64,000 nt of DNA from Aquabacterium soli (GTDB taxonomy: Bacteria; Pseudomonadota; Gammaproteobacteria; Burkholderiales; Burkholderiaceae_C): the NCBI RefSeq assembly GCF_003933735.1, contig NZ_RSED01000005.1, positions 211,812 to 275,811 on the forward strand, in the 5' to 3' direction. The stretch's first letter is position 1; the number at the start of each line of letters is the position of its first letter. Below the pieces are notes generated by a model. It saw only the letters and a list, made by a program, of their open reading frames with translations. It was not told the origin of the DNA and searched no databases. The translations under genes and the position numbers were made by a program. Positions 10,396-19,917 of the stretch are shown piece after piece.

Positions 10396-10526
10396 ACGGC
10401 GCGTATTGTGGAAGTCCACACGTCCGGCAGGCTTGGGCGTTCCCCCGCCCGCAGGCCCGATCAGCTACAGTGACGGTTCGGGCCCACAGTATCCGCGCCG
10501 TCCCCGCGGGCGGCCCGAGCGATGCC

Positions 10527-11519
10527 ATGTCCACGAACCTGAACGATCCCGCGCCCGTCCCCGTCGAGTCCTACGACCCCTCCGCCAAGCAGAAGGCCCA
10601 GGCCAAGACGGCACGCATCCCCATCAAGATCGTGCCCGCCGGCGAGGTGCTGAAAAAGCCCGACTGGATCCGCGTCAAGGCCGGCTCGCCCAACACCCGC
10701 TACTACGAGATCAAGCAGATACTGCGCGAGCACAAACTGCACACGGTCTGCGAAGAGGCGTCGTGCCCGAACATCGGCGAGTGCTTCGGCAAGGGCACGG
10801 CCACCTTCATGATCATGGGCGACAAGTGCACCCGCCGCTGCCCCTTCTGCGACGTGGGCCACGGCCGCCCCGATCCGCTCGATGTGAACGAGCCGGCGAA
10901 CCTGGCCAAGACCATCGCCGCGCTCAAGCTCAGCTACGTCGTGATCACCAGTGTCGATCGAGATGACCTGCGCGACGGCGGTGCCGGCCACTTCGTCGAG
11001 TGCATCGAGCGCGTGCGCGAACTCAGCCCCCTCACGCGCATCGAGATCCTCACGCCCGATTTCCGTGGCCGCATGGACCGCGCGCTGGAGATCCTCAAGG
11101 CCGCGCCGCCCGATGTGATGAACCACAACCTCGAGACGGTGCCGCGCCTGTACAAGGAGGCTCGTCCGGGCTCCGACTACCAGTACAGCCTGAACCTGCT
11201 CAAGCGCTTCAAGGAATTCGCGCCGCACGTGCCCACCAAGAGCGGCCTGATGCTGGGCCTGGGCGAGACGGATGACGAAATCCTGCAGGTCATGCGCGAC
11301 ATGCGCGAGCACGGCATCGACATGATCACCATCGGCCAGTACCTGGCCCCCAGCGGGCACCACCTGCCGGTGCGCCGCTACGTGCACCCGGACACCTTCA
11401 AGATGTTCGAGCGCGAGGCCGAGGCCATGGGCTTTGTCCACGCCGCGGTAGGCGCCATGGTGCGCAGCAGCTACCACGCGGATGAGCAGGCAGCACAGGC
11501 GGGCGTGCGGTCGTCATGA
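10527..11519 (+). CDS. lipA: Lipoyl synthase LipA (radical SAM)
   Basis: Inserts two sulfurs into protein-bound octanoyl groups. The 330-aa protein holds both iron-sulfur cluster motifs: the auxiliary [12 protein letters not shown] and the radical-[11 protein letters not shown], plus the C-terminal RSSYHAD with the conserved serine. The ATG at 10527 ([10 protein letters not shown]) was chosen because the in-frame extension back to 10392 would overlap lipB and looks non-conserved. Paired with lipB as in most proteobacteria. Confidence 0.97.
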   Translation: MSTNLNDPAPVPVESYDPSAKQKAQAKTARIPIKIVPAGEVLKKPDWIRVKAGSPNTRYYEIKQILREHKLHTVCEEASCPNIGECFGKGTATFMIMGDKCTRRCPFCDVGHGRPDPLDVNEPANLAKTIAALKLSYVVITSVDRDDLRDGGAGHFVECIERVRELSPLTRIEILTPDFRGRMDRALEILKAAPPDVMNHNLETVPRLYKEARPGSDYQYSLNLLKRFKEFAPHVPTKSGLMLGLGETDDEILQVMRDMREHGIDMITIGQYLAPSGHHLPVRRYVHPDTFKMFEREAEAMGFVHAAVGAMVRSSYHADEQAAQAGVRSS

Positions 11520-11548
11520 CCGTCCGCATGCCACTGCTGTTCTCTGGT

Positions 11549-12445
11549 TCACTGTGCCAGGTTTGACGATCCGCGCGCCAGCTCGATGAAGGCCCTCAGG
11601 TAGTCGATGTCGATGTCCGTCTCGCGTGCGCCCAGGAAGATCTGCTTGGCGATGCCGCGAGGGCCCAGGCGCACGGCCGCGACGTCCAGCTTGTCGGCAT
11701 ACTCATTGGCGAGCCAGCGGGGCAAGGCGGCCACCCCTCGGCCACTGGCCACCATCTGCAGCATGATGTCGGTGGTCTCGATGGCCTTGTGGCGCCTGGG
11801 GCTCACGCCGGCGGGCATGAGGAACTGCGTGTAGATGTCCAGCCGGTCGGTGGCCACGGGGTAGGTGATCAGCACCTCATCCGACAGTTGCTTGGGCTTG
11901 ATGTGGTTGGCTCCGGCCAGGGGGTGGTCGCGTGCCACGACCAGCACCTGCTCGTAATCGAACACCGGCTCGAAGTGCAGGCCGGGCTTGTAGAGCGGAT
12001 CGGGGGTCACCAGCAGGTCGATCTCGTAGCCGAACAGGGCGCCGATGCCGCCGAACTGGAACTTCTGCTTCACGTCCACATCGACATCGGGCCAGACCGC
12101 CAGATAAGGCGACACGATCTTGAGCAGCCACTGGTAGCAGGGGTGGCATTCCATGCCGATGCGCAAGGTGCCGCGCTCGCCTTGAGCGAACTGGCGCAGC
12201 CGCTCTTCGGCAAGATCCAGCTGGGGCAGCACACGATTGGCCACGGCCAGAACGTACTGGCCCGCCTGGGTCAGCCGAAGGCTGCGCCCTTCGCGCAGCC
12301 AGATGTCGATGCCCAACTGCTGCTCCAGCTTCTTCATGCTGTGGCTGAGGGCCGATTGGGTCAGGCACAGCACGGCCGCCGCAGCCGTCAGCGAGCCCTG
12401 TTTTTCGACCTCCTGCACGATGGTCAGGTGCATGCGCTCCAACAT
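11549..12445 (-). CDS. metR: LysR-type regulator MetR
   Basis: LysR-family activator of metE that responds to homocysteine. The 298-aa protein has the N-terminal winged helix with TQSALSHSMKKLEQQLG and an effector domain with the MetR-like segment RIGMECHPCYQW and FEPVFDYEQVLVVARDHPL. It is divergent from metE with about 100 bp between the genes, the arrangement of E. coli metR/metE. An internal ATG at 12433 with GGAG upstream is a possible alternative start (MHLTIVQEV). Confidence 0.93.
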   Translation of the reverse strand: MLERMHLTIVQEVEKQGSLTAAAAVLCLTQSALSHSMKKLEQQLGIDIWLREGRSLRLTQAGQYVLAVANRVLPQLDLAEERLRQFAQGERGTLRIGMECHPCYQWLLKIVSPYLAVWPDVDVDVKQKFQFGGIGALFGYEIDLLVTPDPLYKPGLHFEPVFDYEQVLVVARDHPLAGANHIKPKQLSDEVLITYPVATDRLDIYTQFLMPAGVSPRRHKAIETTDIMLQMVASGRGVAALPRWLANEYADKLDVAAVRLGPRGIAKQIFLGARETDIDIDYLRAFIELARGSSNLAQ

Positions 12446-12546
12446 GATCTATGAGTCATATTGATGGATTATTGAATTAATACCATTTTACTTCATGGGA
12501 TGCCTTGCGTAATCTCGCGGCCATCGTTGATTCCCTGAGGCTCCTC
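12446..12546. promoter_or_regulatory. metR-metE divergent control region
   Basis: This AT-richer 101-bp gap must hold both promoters and the MetR sites. It contains an 11-bp palindrome TATGAGTCATA at 12450-12460, next to the metR start, and an AT-rich stretch (TTATTGAATTAATA) at about 12470-12483. The textbook E. coli MetR box (TGAA-N5-TTCA) is not present in exact form. No SAM or cobalamin riboswitch is recognisable. Confidence 0.5.
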
Positions 12547-14853
12547 ATGACCACCACGCACAACCTGGGCTTTCCCCGCATCGGCGCCAAGCGCGAACTG
12601 AAGTTCGCCCTGGAGTCCTACTGGAAAGGCCAATCCAGCCGCGACGAGCTCAAGGCGCTGGGCGCGCAATTGCGCCAATGCCACTGGGAGAACCAATCGG
12701 GTCTGGACCTCGTGCCCGTGGGCGATTTCGCCTTCTACGACCAGATGCTGGACATGAGCTTCACGCTGGGCAACCTGCCCGAACGCGTGCGTGGTTTCCA
12801 GGGGGACCCGCTCGACAACTACTTCCGCGTGGCCCGCGGCCGCTCGGCCCAGAACGCCGAGGCCCATGCCGCCTGCTGCGGTGGCGGCGTGGCCGCGGGC
12901 GAGATGACCAAGTGGTTCGATACCAACTACCACTACATCGTGCCGGAGTTCACGGCCTCCACCACCTTCAAGCTGGACGCCACCCGCCTGCTGGACCAAC
13001 TGGCTGAAGCCCGCGCTCAAGGTGTCAAGGCCAAGCCGGTGATCATCGGCCCGGTGACCTACCTGGCCTTGGGCAAGGCCAAGGACCAGACCAGGGGCGA
13101 TGCCGACAAGCTGGCGCTGTTGGAGCGCCTGCTGCCCGTGTACGCCGAACTGCTGGACACGCTGGCCGCGCAAGGCGTGGAATGGGTGCAGATCGACGAG
13201 CCCATCCTGGTGACCGAACTCGACGCCGACTGGAAGCATGCGTTCAACACCGCCTACCACCAGCTCAAGGCCAGCAAGGTGAAACTGCTGCTGGCCACCT
13301 ACTTCGGGCAACTGCAGGAGAACCAGCATCTGGCCGCCAACCTGCCGGTGGCCGGACTGCACATCGACGCCATCAACGGCCGCGACGATGTCCAACCCCT
13401 GCTGAACCTGCTGCCTTCGCACAAGGTGCTGTCCCTGGGCGTGATCAACGGCCGCAACATCTGGAAGACCGACCTGGCCGCCGTGCTCGACTGGGTCGAG
13501 CCCCTGGCCGATCGCCTGGGCGAGCGCCTGTGGATCGCCCCGTCTTGCTCGCTGCTGCATGTGCCGGTGGACCTGGACAGCGAAGTCAAGCTGGATGCCG
13601 ACGTGAAGTCGTGGCTGGCCTATGCGCTGCAGAAGCTGGATGAACTGAAGGTGCTGGCCGCCGCCCTCAACAACGGCCGTGCTTCGGTCAAGGCCGAGCT
13701 GGAGGCCAACCAGGCCGCCATCGCTGCTCGCCGCACCTCGCCTCGCGTGAACAACCCGGTTGTGAAGGCCGCCGTGGCCACGCTGGATGCGGCCCTGGGC
13801 CAGCGCCAGAGCGTCTATGGCCAGCGCTCACCCAAGCAGGCGGCCTTGCTGAAGCTGCCGGCCTACCCCACCACCACCATCGGCTCCTTTCCGCAGACGT
13901 CCGACATCCGCCATGCCCGCAGCGAGTACAAGGCTGGTCGCCTGGATGAAGCCGGTTACCAGGCCGCCATGAAGGCCGAGATCGAGCGCAGCGTGCGCGA
14001 GCAGGAAGCGCTGGACCTGGACGTGCTGGTGCACGGTGAGGCTGAGCGCAACGACATGGTCGAGTACTTCGGTGAGCAACTCGATGGCTACGCCTTCAGC
14101 CAGTTCGGCTGGGTGCAGTCCTATGGTTCACGCTGCGTGAAGCCGCCCATCCTGTTCGGTGACATCAGCCGTCCCAAGGCGATGACGGTGGAATGGATCA
14201 AGTACGCCGCCTCGCTGACCAAGCGCCCCATGAAGGGCATGCTCACGGGCCCCGTCACCATCCTGAACTGGTCCTTCGTGCGGGACGACCAGCCCAGGTC
14301 GGTGTCGTGCTACCAACTGGCCCTGGCCATCCGCGAAGAGGTGCTGGACCTGGAGAAGGCCGGCATCCGCGTGATCCAGATCGACGAGGCCGCCCTGCGC
14401 GAAGGTCTGCCGCTGCGCAAGGCCCAGTGGCAGACCTACCTGGACTGGGCCGTCGAATCCTTCCGCATCGCCGCCAACGGTGTGGAAGACGAAACCCAGA
14501 TCCACACGCACATGTGCTATTCGGAGTTCAACGACATCATCCAATCCATCGCGGACATGGATGCCGACGTGATCACCATCGAGACCTCGCGCTCGGACAT
14601 GGAGCTGCTGGACGCGTTTGAAAACTTCCAGTACCCCAACGAGATCGGCCCAGGCGTATACGACATCCACTCGCCGAACATCCCGACGCAGGGCCACATC
14701 GAACAGCTGATGAAGAAGGCCGCCGAGCGCGTGCCCGCCGAGCGCCTGTGGGTGAACCCCGACTGCGGCCTCAAGACCCGCCAGTGGCCCGAGGTGATCC
14801 CGGCCCTGACCAACATGGTCGCCGCCGCGAAGGCCCTGCGCCAGGCCGCTTGA
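12547..14853 (+). CDS. metE: Cobalamin-independent methionine synthase
   Basis: Transfers the methyl group of 5-methyltetrahydropteroyl-triglutamate to homocysteine. The 768-aa length is typical. The start [19 protein letters not shown] matches the family and GAGG lies just upstream; an earlier in-frame ATG at 12505 adds non-conserved residues. Zinc ligands are visible at the expected spacing: H655 and C657 (THMCYSEF), E679 and C740 (NPDCGLKTR). Divergent from its activator metR. Confidence 0.98.
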   Translation: MTTTHNLGFPRIGAKRELKFALESYWKGQSSRDELKALGAQLRQCHWENQSGLDLVPVGDFAFYDQMLDMSFTLGNLPERVRGFQGDPLDNYFRVARGRSAQNAEAHAACCGGGVAAGEMTKWFDTNYHYIVPEFTASTTFKLDATRLLDQLAEARAQGVKAKPVIIGPVTYLALGKAKDQTRGDADKLALLERLLPVYAELLDTLAAQGVEWVQIDEPILVTELDADWKHAFNTAYHQLKASKVKLLLATYFGQLQENQHLAANLPVAGLHIDAINGRDDVQPLLNLLPSHKVLSLGVINGRNIWKTDLAAVLDWVEPLADRLGERLWIAPSCSLLHVPVDLDSEVKLDADVKSWLAYALQKLDELKVLAAALNNGRASVKAELEANQAAIAARRTSPRVNNPVVKAAVATLDAALGQRQSVYGQRSPKQAALLKLPAYPTTTIGSFPQTSDIRHARSEYKAGRLDEAGYQAAMKAEIERSVREQEALDLDVLVHGEAERNDMVEYFGEQLDGYAFSQFGWVQSYGSRCVKPPILFGDISRPKAMTVEWIKYAASLTKRPMKGMLTGPVTILNWSFVRDDQPRSVSCYQLALAIREEVLDLEKAGIRVIQIDEAALREGLPLRKAQWQTYLDWAVESFRIAANGVEDETQIHTHMCYSEFNDIIQSIADMDADVITIETSRSDMELLDAFENFQYPNEIGPGVYDIHSPNIPTQGHIEQLMKKAAERVPAERLWVNPDCGLKTRQWPEVIPALTNMVAAAKALRQAA

Positions 14854-14914
14854 GAGGACGCCCTGGCGCGCGAGCCTGAGCCCAGGCTGATCGCGCGGGC
14901 ATTTGGGCGATCGC

Positions 14915-14940
14915 GCCATGCCTCGACTTCGAGGCATGGC
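14915..14940. other. Perfect hairpin between metE and the next gene
   Basis: GCCATGCCTCGA (14915-14926), two bases, then TCGAGGCATGGC (14929-14940): a perfect 12-bp inverted repeat 61 bp after the metE stop. No T-run follows on either strand, so it is not a classical terminator. It abuts the -10-like box at 14953 and could be an operator or an mRNA 3' stabiliser. Confidence 0.5.
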
Positions 14941-14952
14941 CGGCCCCCTCGC

Positions 14953-14958
14953 TATACT
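14953..14958 (+). promoter_or_regulatory. -10 box of the 14970 gene
   Basis: TATACT, a near-consensus sigma-70 -10 hexamer, ends 11 bp before the ATG at 14970. No clear -35 and no ribosome binding site are seen; transcription would begin at or just before the start codon. Confidence 0.45.
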
Positions 14959-14969
14959 CTGGCGCCATC

Positions 14970-15320
14970 ATGGGCCGACGACTGATCGCCACGCTGGCGA
15001 GCCTGATCCTGCTGTGCGCCGCCATTCTCGGGGTGGCATCGGCCCTGCGTGGCCCATGGGTCCAGGCGCCGATGTCGCTGGTGGCCGCGATCGACACCGC
15101 GGACGGCGTGTCCCTGGACGAAAGCGTCATGGACGATCTGCGCCCCAGCGCCCTGCAGGACGCACCGTCTTCCGGCGGGCTGATCGACCAGTTGCCGGCC
15201 TCGGTTTGGCCTGCCTGGGGCATGGCGAGCCGTGCTGCCGTTTGGGCTCGATCAGGCATGCCGCCATCGCTGCCCTGGCCCTACCTGGGGGCGCCGCTGC
15301 GCCCACCCTCGGCTGCTTGA
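14970..15320 (+). CDS. Small membrane-anchored or exported protein of unknown function
   Basis: A 116-aa protein with a basic start (MGRRL) and one hydrophobic segment at about residues 5-27, so it is either exported or anchored in the inner membrane. The rest has no motif I recognise. The start is the first ATG after a good -10 box and there is no Shine-Dalgarno sequence. It lies 65 bp before a lipoprotein gene on the same strand. A real but unidentified gene is likely; a shorter translated product cannot be excluded. Confidence 0.5.
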   Translation: MGRRLIATLASLILLCAAILGVASALRGPWVQAPMSLVAAIDTADGVSLDESVMDDLRPSALQDAPSSGGLIDQLPASVWPAWGMASRAAVWARSGMPPSLPWPYLGAPLRPPSAA

Positions 15321-15384
15321 ACCTCGCCGTCGCACTGCCACTCGTGGGTGGCGCCGACCTCGTTGTTTTCAAGCCCAATTTTTC

Positions 15385-15864
15385 ATGGACCACCTTTCCC
15401 CGCGGCCTGTTGTGCCGCAAGGGCGGCCGGCTGTCCGGCGCGCCGGCCTTGCTTGGCCTTTGATCCTGGCCCTGTGCGCCCTCTCGGCCTGCACGGATGG
15501 CTATCCGCCCACGCAGCGCGAACCTGTCGAGCCCCAGTTGATGAACACGCAGCAGTTGATCAATGCGCTCAACACCATGGGTCGGCGGGCGGCCGACGGC
15601 AACACGTGGACCTACCGGATGGGCCCGCGCTGTGAACTGCGCGTGAGCTCAGCAGGCCGAGCCGACGCTGTCAACGTCGTCCATCCGCTCAGCCAGGCCC
15701 GTTTCGACCTGGGCTACGACAAGTCACTGCCTGCCTTCGAGGTGCGCCTGCAGCGCCAGGACGACCACACACTGGCCTACCCGCCCTTGCTCAAGGCGAC
15801 GGACTGGGCCGATGCGGTATTCGCGCGCAGCGTGCTCTGGCATCTGCAGCAGGATTGCGCCTGA
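15385..15864 (+). CDS. Putative lipoprotein
   Basis: A 159-aa protein with a positively charged N-terminus, a hydrophobic core and the lipobox LSAC (C at about residue 37) followed by TDG, so it should be processed by signal peptidase II and lipidated. The mature part contains a hydrophilic domain with C-ELRVSSAGRADAVNVVHP and a final DCA; no family assigned. The ATG at 15385 puts the lipobox at a usual distance from the start, whereas upstream extension in the same frame reads as arginine-rich shadow sequence. Confidence 0.65.
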   Translation: MDHLSPRPVVPQGRPAVRRAGLAWPLILALCALSACTDGYPPTQREPVEPQLMNTQQLINALNTMGRRAADGNTWTYRMGPRCELRVSSAGRADAVNVVHPLSQARFDLGYDKSLPAFEVRLQRQDDHTLAYPPLLKATDWADAVFARSVLWHLQQDCA

Positions 15865-15923
15865 GGCCCCAGGCCTTGCCCTGACTGGCGCTGGGGACAG
15901 AAGGCCATGGGTATAACGGTGGC

Positions 15924-16937
15924 ATGCGCAGCCCATCGCCCGATTCGCCCCACCAGGCCCTGGACCACCAGGCCTCGCAGGTGCGCATCGGCATCTCAGG
16001 CTGGCGCTACGAGCCGTGGCGCGGCGTGTTTTACCCGGACGGGCTGCCGCAGCGGCGCGAGCTGCAGTTCGCTTCGCGCGCCTTGCCCAGCATCGAGATC
16101 AACGGCACCTTCTACGCGCTGCAGAAGCCACCCAGCTTCGAGGCCTGGTTCCATGACACCCCCGACGATTTCGTGTTCAGTGTGAAGGCCCCCAAGTTCG
16201 TCACGCACACCAGGCGCTTGAGGGACGTGGACAAGCCCATCGCCAACTTCCTGGCCTCTGGCCTGCTGCGCCTGCGGCACAAGCTGGGCCCCATCCTGTG
16301 GCAGTTCCCACCGAGCTTTCGCTTCGATGCGGCATTGTTCGAGGATTTCCTGGCGCAGCTGCCGCATGACACCGAGGCCGCGCTCAAGGTCGCGCGCGGG
16401 CACGATGCCTTCATGGCTGACCGCGTGCACCTGGCCATCGACGCCAGGCGCCCGCTGCGGCATGCCATCGAGATCCGCCACCAGAGTTTCGTGGATGGGG
16501 CCTTCATCGACCTGTTGCGCAGGCACCGGGTGGCGCTGGTCGTGGCCGACACGGCGGGCAAGTGGCCTTTGCTGGAAGAGCCCACCTCGGATCTGATGTA
16601 CCTGCGCCTGCACGGCGACAAGGAGCTCTATGCCAGCGGCTACAGCGAGGCCGCGCTGGACCGTTGGGCCGAGCGCATCCGCGCCTGGCGACGCGGTGGG
16701 CAACCCAAGGATGCCCACACGGTGGACGGCGCCCAGGCCAAGGCGGCGCATCCCGGGCACCGCGACATCCATGTCTACTTCGACAACGACATCAAGGTGC
16801 GTGCACCCTTCGATGCCGCCCGCCTGATGCACAAGCTGGGGCTGGCCGACACGCTCAACCAGGACGGTCACTTCGAGGTGACGCTGCCCATCGAGCAAAA
16901 GGGTGCGGCCGCAGACGGCAAAAAGCCCCGCGCATAG
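15924..16937 (+). CDS. DUF72 (YecE-like) family protein
   Basis: A 337-aa protein with the DUF72 TIM-barrel fold. Visible family segments: VRIGISGWRYEPWRG near the N-terminus, SIEINGTFYALQKP, DFVFSVKAPKFVTH, LGPILWQFPPSF and YVYFDND-like HVYFDNDIKVRAPFDA near the end. The biochemical role of DUF72 proteins is not established. A TATAAC box (15912-15917) ends six bases before the ATG and there is no ribosome binding site, suggesting a leaderless mRNA. Its 3' end overlaps the terminator of the convergent small gene. Confidence 0.9.
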   Translation: MRSPSPDSPHQALDHQASQVRIGISGWRYEPWRGVFYPDGLPQRRELQFASRALPSIEINGTFYALQKPPSFEAWFHDTPDDFVFSVKAPKFVTHTRRLRDVDKPIANFLASGLLRLRHKLGPILWQFPPSFRFDAALFEDFLAQLPHDTEAALKVARGHDAFMADRVHLAIDARRPLRHAIEIRHQSFVDGAFIDLLRRHRVALVVADTAGKWPLLEEPTSDLMYLRLHGDKELYASGYSEAALDRWAERIRAWRRGGQPKDAHTVDGAQAKAAHPGHRDIHVYFDNDIKVRAPFDAARLMHKLGLADTLNQDGHFEVTLPIEQKGAAADGKKPRA

Positions 16938-16944
16938 GCGGGGC
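16920..16944 (-). terminator. Rho-independent terminator of the small His-rich protein gene
   Basis: Read on the minus strand: GCCCCGC, six-base loop, GCGGGGC, then five T. It sits 22 bp downstream of the minus-strand gene at 16966 and overlaps the last codons of the DUF72 gene. Confidence 0.8.
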
Positions 16945-16965
16945 CCGGGCCGTCTTGCAGAAGAC

Positions 16966-17163
16966 TTACTTGGCGACGGACGTGCCGGCAGCGCTGTGCT
17001 GATGGGCGGTCTTGTGGGCGGCCTTGTGCTTCTTGGCAGCGTGCTGCTTGCTCACGTGCTTGGCAACAGGGGCCTTGGTGTCGGCGGGCGTTGGCACGGC
17101 GGCGAACGAGGCTGCGGCAAAAGCAGAGAGAGCGGTGGCAGCGAGGATCGACTTGGTAGACAT
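16966..17163 (-). CDS. Small exported His/Lys/Ala-rich protein
   Basis: A 65-aa protein: signal peptide MSTKSILAATALSAFAAA then a short, very basic mature part rich in histidine, lysine and alanine (KHVSKQHAAKKHKAAHKTAH). AAGG lies about nine bases before the ATG and a clean terminator follows. Composition resembles small acid-shock or metal-binding periplasmic peptides, and it lies next to the copper-related cluster starting at 17316, but no function can be assigned. Confidence 0.65.
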   Translation of the reverse strand: MSTKSILAATALSAFAAASFAAVPTPADTKAPVAKHVSKQHAAKKHKAAHKTAHQHSAAGTSVAK

Positions 17164-17315
17164 GGCGGTTACCTTGGAGGGTGAGGCCCGTACGCTGGGC
17201 CTCTGGAGCCGGCCCGATGTGCCGGGCTTGTGGGTTCAACGGCCCGCCCCGTCGCCGGGTTGACCGTCTTTTTGCAGGCTTTGTCCCCGTTCAGGTCCCG
17301 CTTAGAATCAACGGC

Positions 17316-17690
17316 ATGAGCTGGCCCGGCTTCCTGTCACCGCATCGCCTTGCGCGCCACACCCTGGTGGTGGCGTGCCTGGTCATGGTGATGCTGGGCC
17401 AGTCGTGGTGGTCCAGCTTCCGGGCCGTGGCCATGGTCACCGGCATCGAAGTCTGCAGCGCCGAAGGCTCACGCCTGGTCGACGAGCAAGGCCGTCCCTT
17501 GCCATCACAGATGTCCCACGCGGGCCATGACTGCTGCTCTGGCGGCCCGGTCGATGCCCTCGTGCCCCATGTCCAGCCCCTGCCGGCGATGTCGCAGCGC
17601 CACCGCACGCCGGTCGATGCCCACCGCCCGGGCTGGCTCGATGCCGAATGGCATGGCCCGCTGTCACGCGGGCCGCCCCTGATCGCCTGA
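17316..17690 (+). CDS. DUF2946-like membrane/periplasmic protein
   Basis: A 124-aa protein with a hydrophobic segment at about residues 12-32, then ICSAEG-like VCSAEGSRL and a His/Cys group HAGHDCC. This layout (one membrane segment, then C...H..HxCC) resembles DUF2946 proteins, which often accompany copper-related TonB receptors. TAGAAT (17303-17308) ends seven bases before the ATG and there is no ribosome binding site. First gene of the DUF2946 - TonB receptor - YcnI-like group. Family call is moderate. Confidence 0.65.
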   Translation: MSWPGFLSPHRLARHTLVVACLVMVMLGQSWWSSFRAVAMVTGIEVCSAEGSRLVDEQGRPLPSQMSHAGHDCCSGGPVDALVPHVQPLPAMSQRHRTPVDAHRPGWLDAEWHGPLSRGPPLIA

Positions 17691-17787
17691 ATCGAGCACA
17701 CCGGTGGGTCCATGGTTTGCCTGCGCACGCAAGAGCGTGGCGCACGTGCATGGCCCGAGCCTGTCTTCCTTTCCGGAGATCATCTTG

Positions 17788-19902
17788 ATGTCTTCCCCCT
17801 CCCGGCCCCAGTGGGCCGTGTGGCCACTGTGCGTGGCCGCTTGTTCCGTGGCGCCCGTGTGGGCGCAATCTGTGGCCACACCCGTTGCGGCAGCCGCCTC
17901 GCAGGCCGGCCCCGCCAACGCCTTGCCCACCGTCCGTGTCAGCGCCCATCGTGACCCGGACAAATCCACCCTGACGCAGCCTGACGTGCGCACCGCGCGC
18001 GACCGAATCCAGCGCACACCCGGTGGCGCCGCGGTGGTCGATGCCGACGACTACGCCGAAGGGCGCGTGTCCACCTTGAGCGACGCGCTGGGCATGGCCA
18101 CCGGCGTGTTCGTGCAGCCGCGCTTCGGCGCGGAAGAGTCGCGCATCAGCATCCGCGGTTCCGGCCTGCAGCGCACGGCGCACGGGCGCGGTCTCAAGCT
18201 GATGCAGGATGGCGTGCCGCTCAACCTGGCCGATGGCAGCTTCGATTTCCAGGCGGTGGAAGCGCTCACCGCGCGCTATGTCGAGGTCTGGCGCGGCGCC
18301 AATGCCCTGCAGTACGGCAGCAGCACCCTGGGCGGGGCCGTGAACTTCGTGTCCCCCAATGGCTACAACGCCGACAAGGCCCGCGTGCGCCTGGAGGGCG
18401 GCAGCCACGGCTACGCACGGGCGCTTGTGTCCGCCGGCACCGTGCTGGGCGCGGTCGATCTGTACGTGTCCAGCAGCCTCTTCCAGCAGGATGGCTTTCG
18501 CGACCATGCCCGCCAGGACACCCGCCGCAACTTCGCCAACCTGGGCTGGCAATTGGGCGACAAGCTCGAGACGCGCTTCTACCTGGGCTCGGTGAGCAGC
18601 GATTCGGAACTGCCGGGCTCGCTCACGAAGGCGCAGATGCGTGCCAACCCACGCCAGGCCAATGCGGCCGCGGTCAGTGGCGACCAGCACCGCGACATCG
18701 ACTGGACCCGCCTGTCCAACAAGACCGTCTACCGGCCCGATGCGCAGCAGCAGCTGGAGTTCTTCGTCTACGCCTCGGACAAGAAGCTGCACCACCCCAT
18801 CCCTTTCGTGCTTGATCAGCGCAACCGGGACCAGGGGCTGGAGCTGCGCTATGTCAACGAAGCGCCCCTGTTCGACCATGCCAACCGCTTCGTGGTGGGC
18901 CTGAGCGCCAGCCAGGGCCGCACCAGTGAAGACCGCTACGCCAATGTGGGCGGGGCCAGCGGCGCACGCACGGATGCGAGCACGCAGACCTCGCGCAACA
19001 CCGAGCTCTATGCCGAAAACCAGTGGCGCGTGCTGCCCAGCCTGGGGCTGGTGGCCGGCCTGCAGGCGGTGCAGTCGTCCCGCAAGCTGGTGGACCGCTA
19101 CGTGCCGGCCGGGCAGGCCAGCAACAGCTTCACGCTCGACTACGACGGCTTCTCGCCCAAACTGGGCGTGCTCTACGACCTGCGCCCCGGCGTGCAGCTG
19201 TTCGCCAACCTGTCGCGCGGGTATGAGCCGCCCACCTTCAGCGAGCTGGCCGGCGGCACCTACCCGCTGCCCAACCCGGCGCAGCGCGCCACCACGCTGG
19301 AGCTGGGCAGCCGGGGCCGCCTGGGGCCGCAGCTGCAGTGGGATGTGGCGCTGTACGAGGCGCGGCTGGAGAACGAGTTGCTGCAGACCTCGCTCAACGG
19401 CGGCGGGGCGGACACCACGGTGGCTGTGCCGCACACCGTGCACCGCGGGCTGGAGCTGGGCCTGGCCGGCCAGGCAGCGCGCGGCGCCATCGGCCAAGTG
19501 GAGTGGAAGCTCAATGCCCTGTGGAACGACTTCCGCTTCCGCGACGATCCCACCTATGGCCGGCGCCAGCTGCCCGGCATTCCGTCGGTGTTCGCGCGTG
19601 CCCAGCTGGGCTACCGCTTCAACCGTGGGCACACACTGGTCGCGCTCACCGCCGAGCACGCCGGCCGCTATGCCGTGGACTTTGCCGACACCCTGCATGC
19701 CGATGCCTACACGGTGTGGGGCCTCAAGGCCAGTGGTGACCTCCGTGAAGGCCTGAGCTGGTTTGTGGAGGGCCGCAACCTGGGCGACAAGACCTATGCG
19801 TCCGCCACCGGCGTGGTGCGCGTGGCCACGCCCGCTTCGGCGCAGTTTCTGCCCGGCGACGGGCGCGCCGTCTACGCCGGCCTGGACTGGCGCTTCAACT
19901 GA
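17788..19902 (+). CDS. TonB-dependent outer-membrane receptor
   Basis: A 704-aa outer-membrane channel: signal peptide ending about VWAQS, a TonB-box-like LPTVRVSA, a plug domain (SIRGSGLQRTAHGRG, LMQDGVPLNLADG, VEVWRGANALQYGSSTLGGAVNF) and a long beta-barrel. The chain ends DWRFN rather than with a terminal aromatic. The ATG at 17788 has GGAG nine bases upstream; an earlier in-frame ATG at 17704 would add non-signal sequence. Substrate is not shown by the sequence; the flanking DUF2946 and YcnI-like genes suggest copper or a copper chelate. Confidence 0.93.
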   Translation: MSSPSRPQWAVWPLCVAACSVAPVWAQSVATPVAAAASQAGPANALPTVRVSAHRDPDKSTLTQPDVRTARDRIQRTPGGAAVVDADDYAEGRVSTLSDALGMATGVFVQPRFGAEESRISIRGSGLQRTAHGRGLKLMQDGVPLNLADGSFDFQAVEALTARYVEVWRGANALQYGSSTLGGAVNFVSPNGYNADKARVRLEGGSHGYARALVSAGTVLGAVDLYVSSSLFQQDGFRDHARQDTRRNFANLGWQLGDKLETRFYLGSVSSDSELPGSLTKAQMRANPRQANAAAVSGDQHRDIDWTRLSNKTVYRPDAQQQLEFFVYASDKKLHHPIPFVLDQRNRDQGLELRYVNEAPLFDHANRFVVGLSASQGRTSEDRYANVGGASGARTDASTQTSRNTELYAENQWRVLPSLGLVAGLQAVQSSRKLVDRYVPAGQASNSFTLDYDGFSPKLGVLYDLRPGVQLFANLSRGYEPPTFSELAGGTYPLPNPAQRATTLELGSRGRLGPQLQWDVALYEARLENELLQTSLNGGGADTTVAVPHTVHRGLELGLAGQAARGAIGQVEWKLNALWNDFRFRDDPTYGRRQLPGIPSVFARAQLGYRFNRGHTLVALTAEHAGRYAVDFADTLHADAYTVWGLKASGDLREGLSWFVEGRNLGDKTYASATGVVRVATPASAQFLPGDGRAVYAGLDWRFN

Positions 19903-19917
19903 CCACCGGAGACCGCG

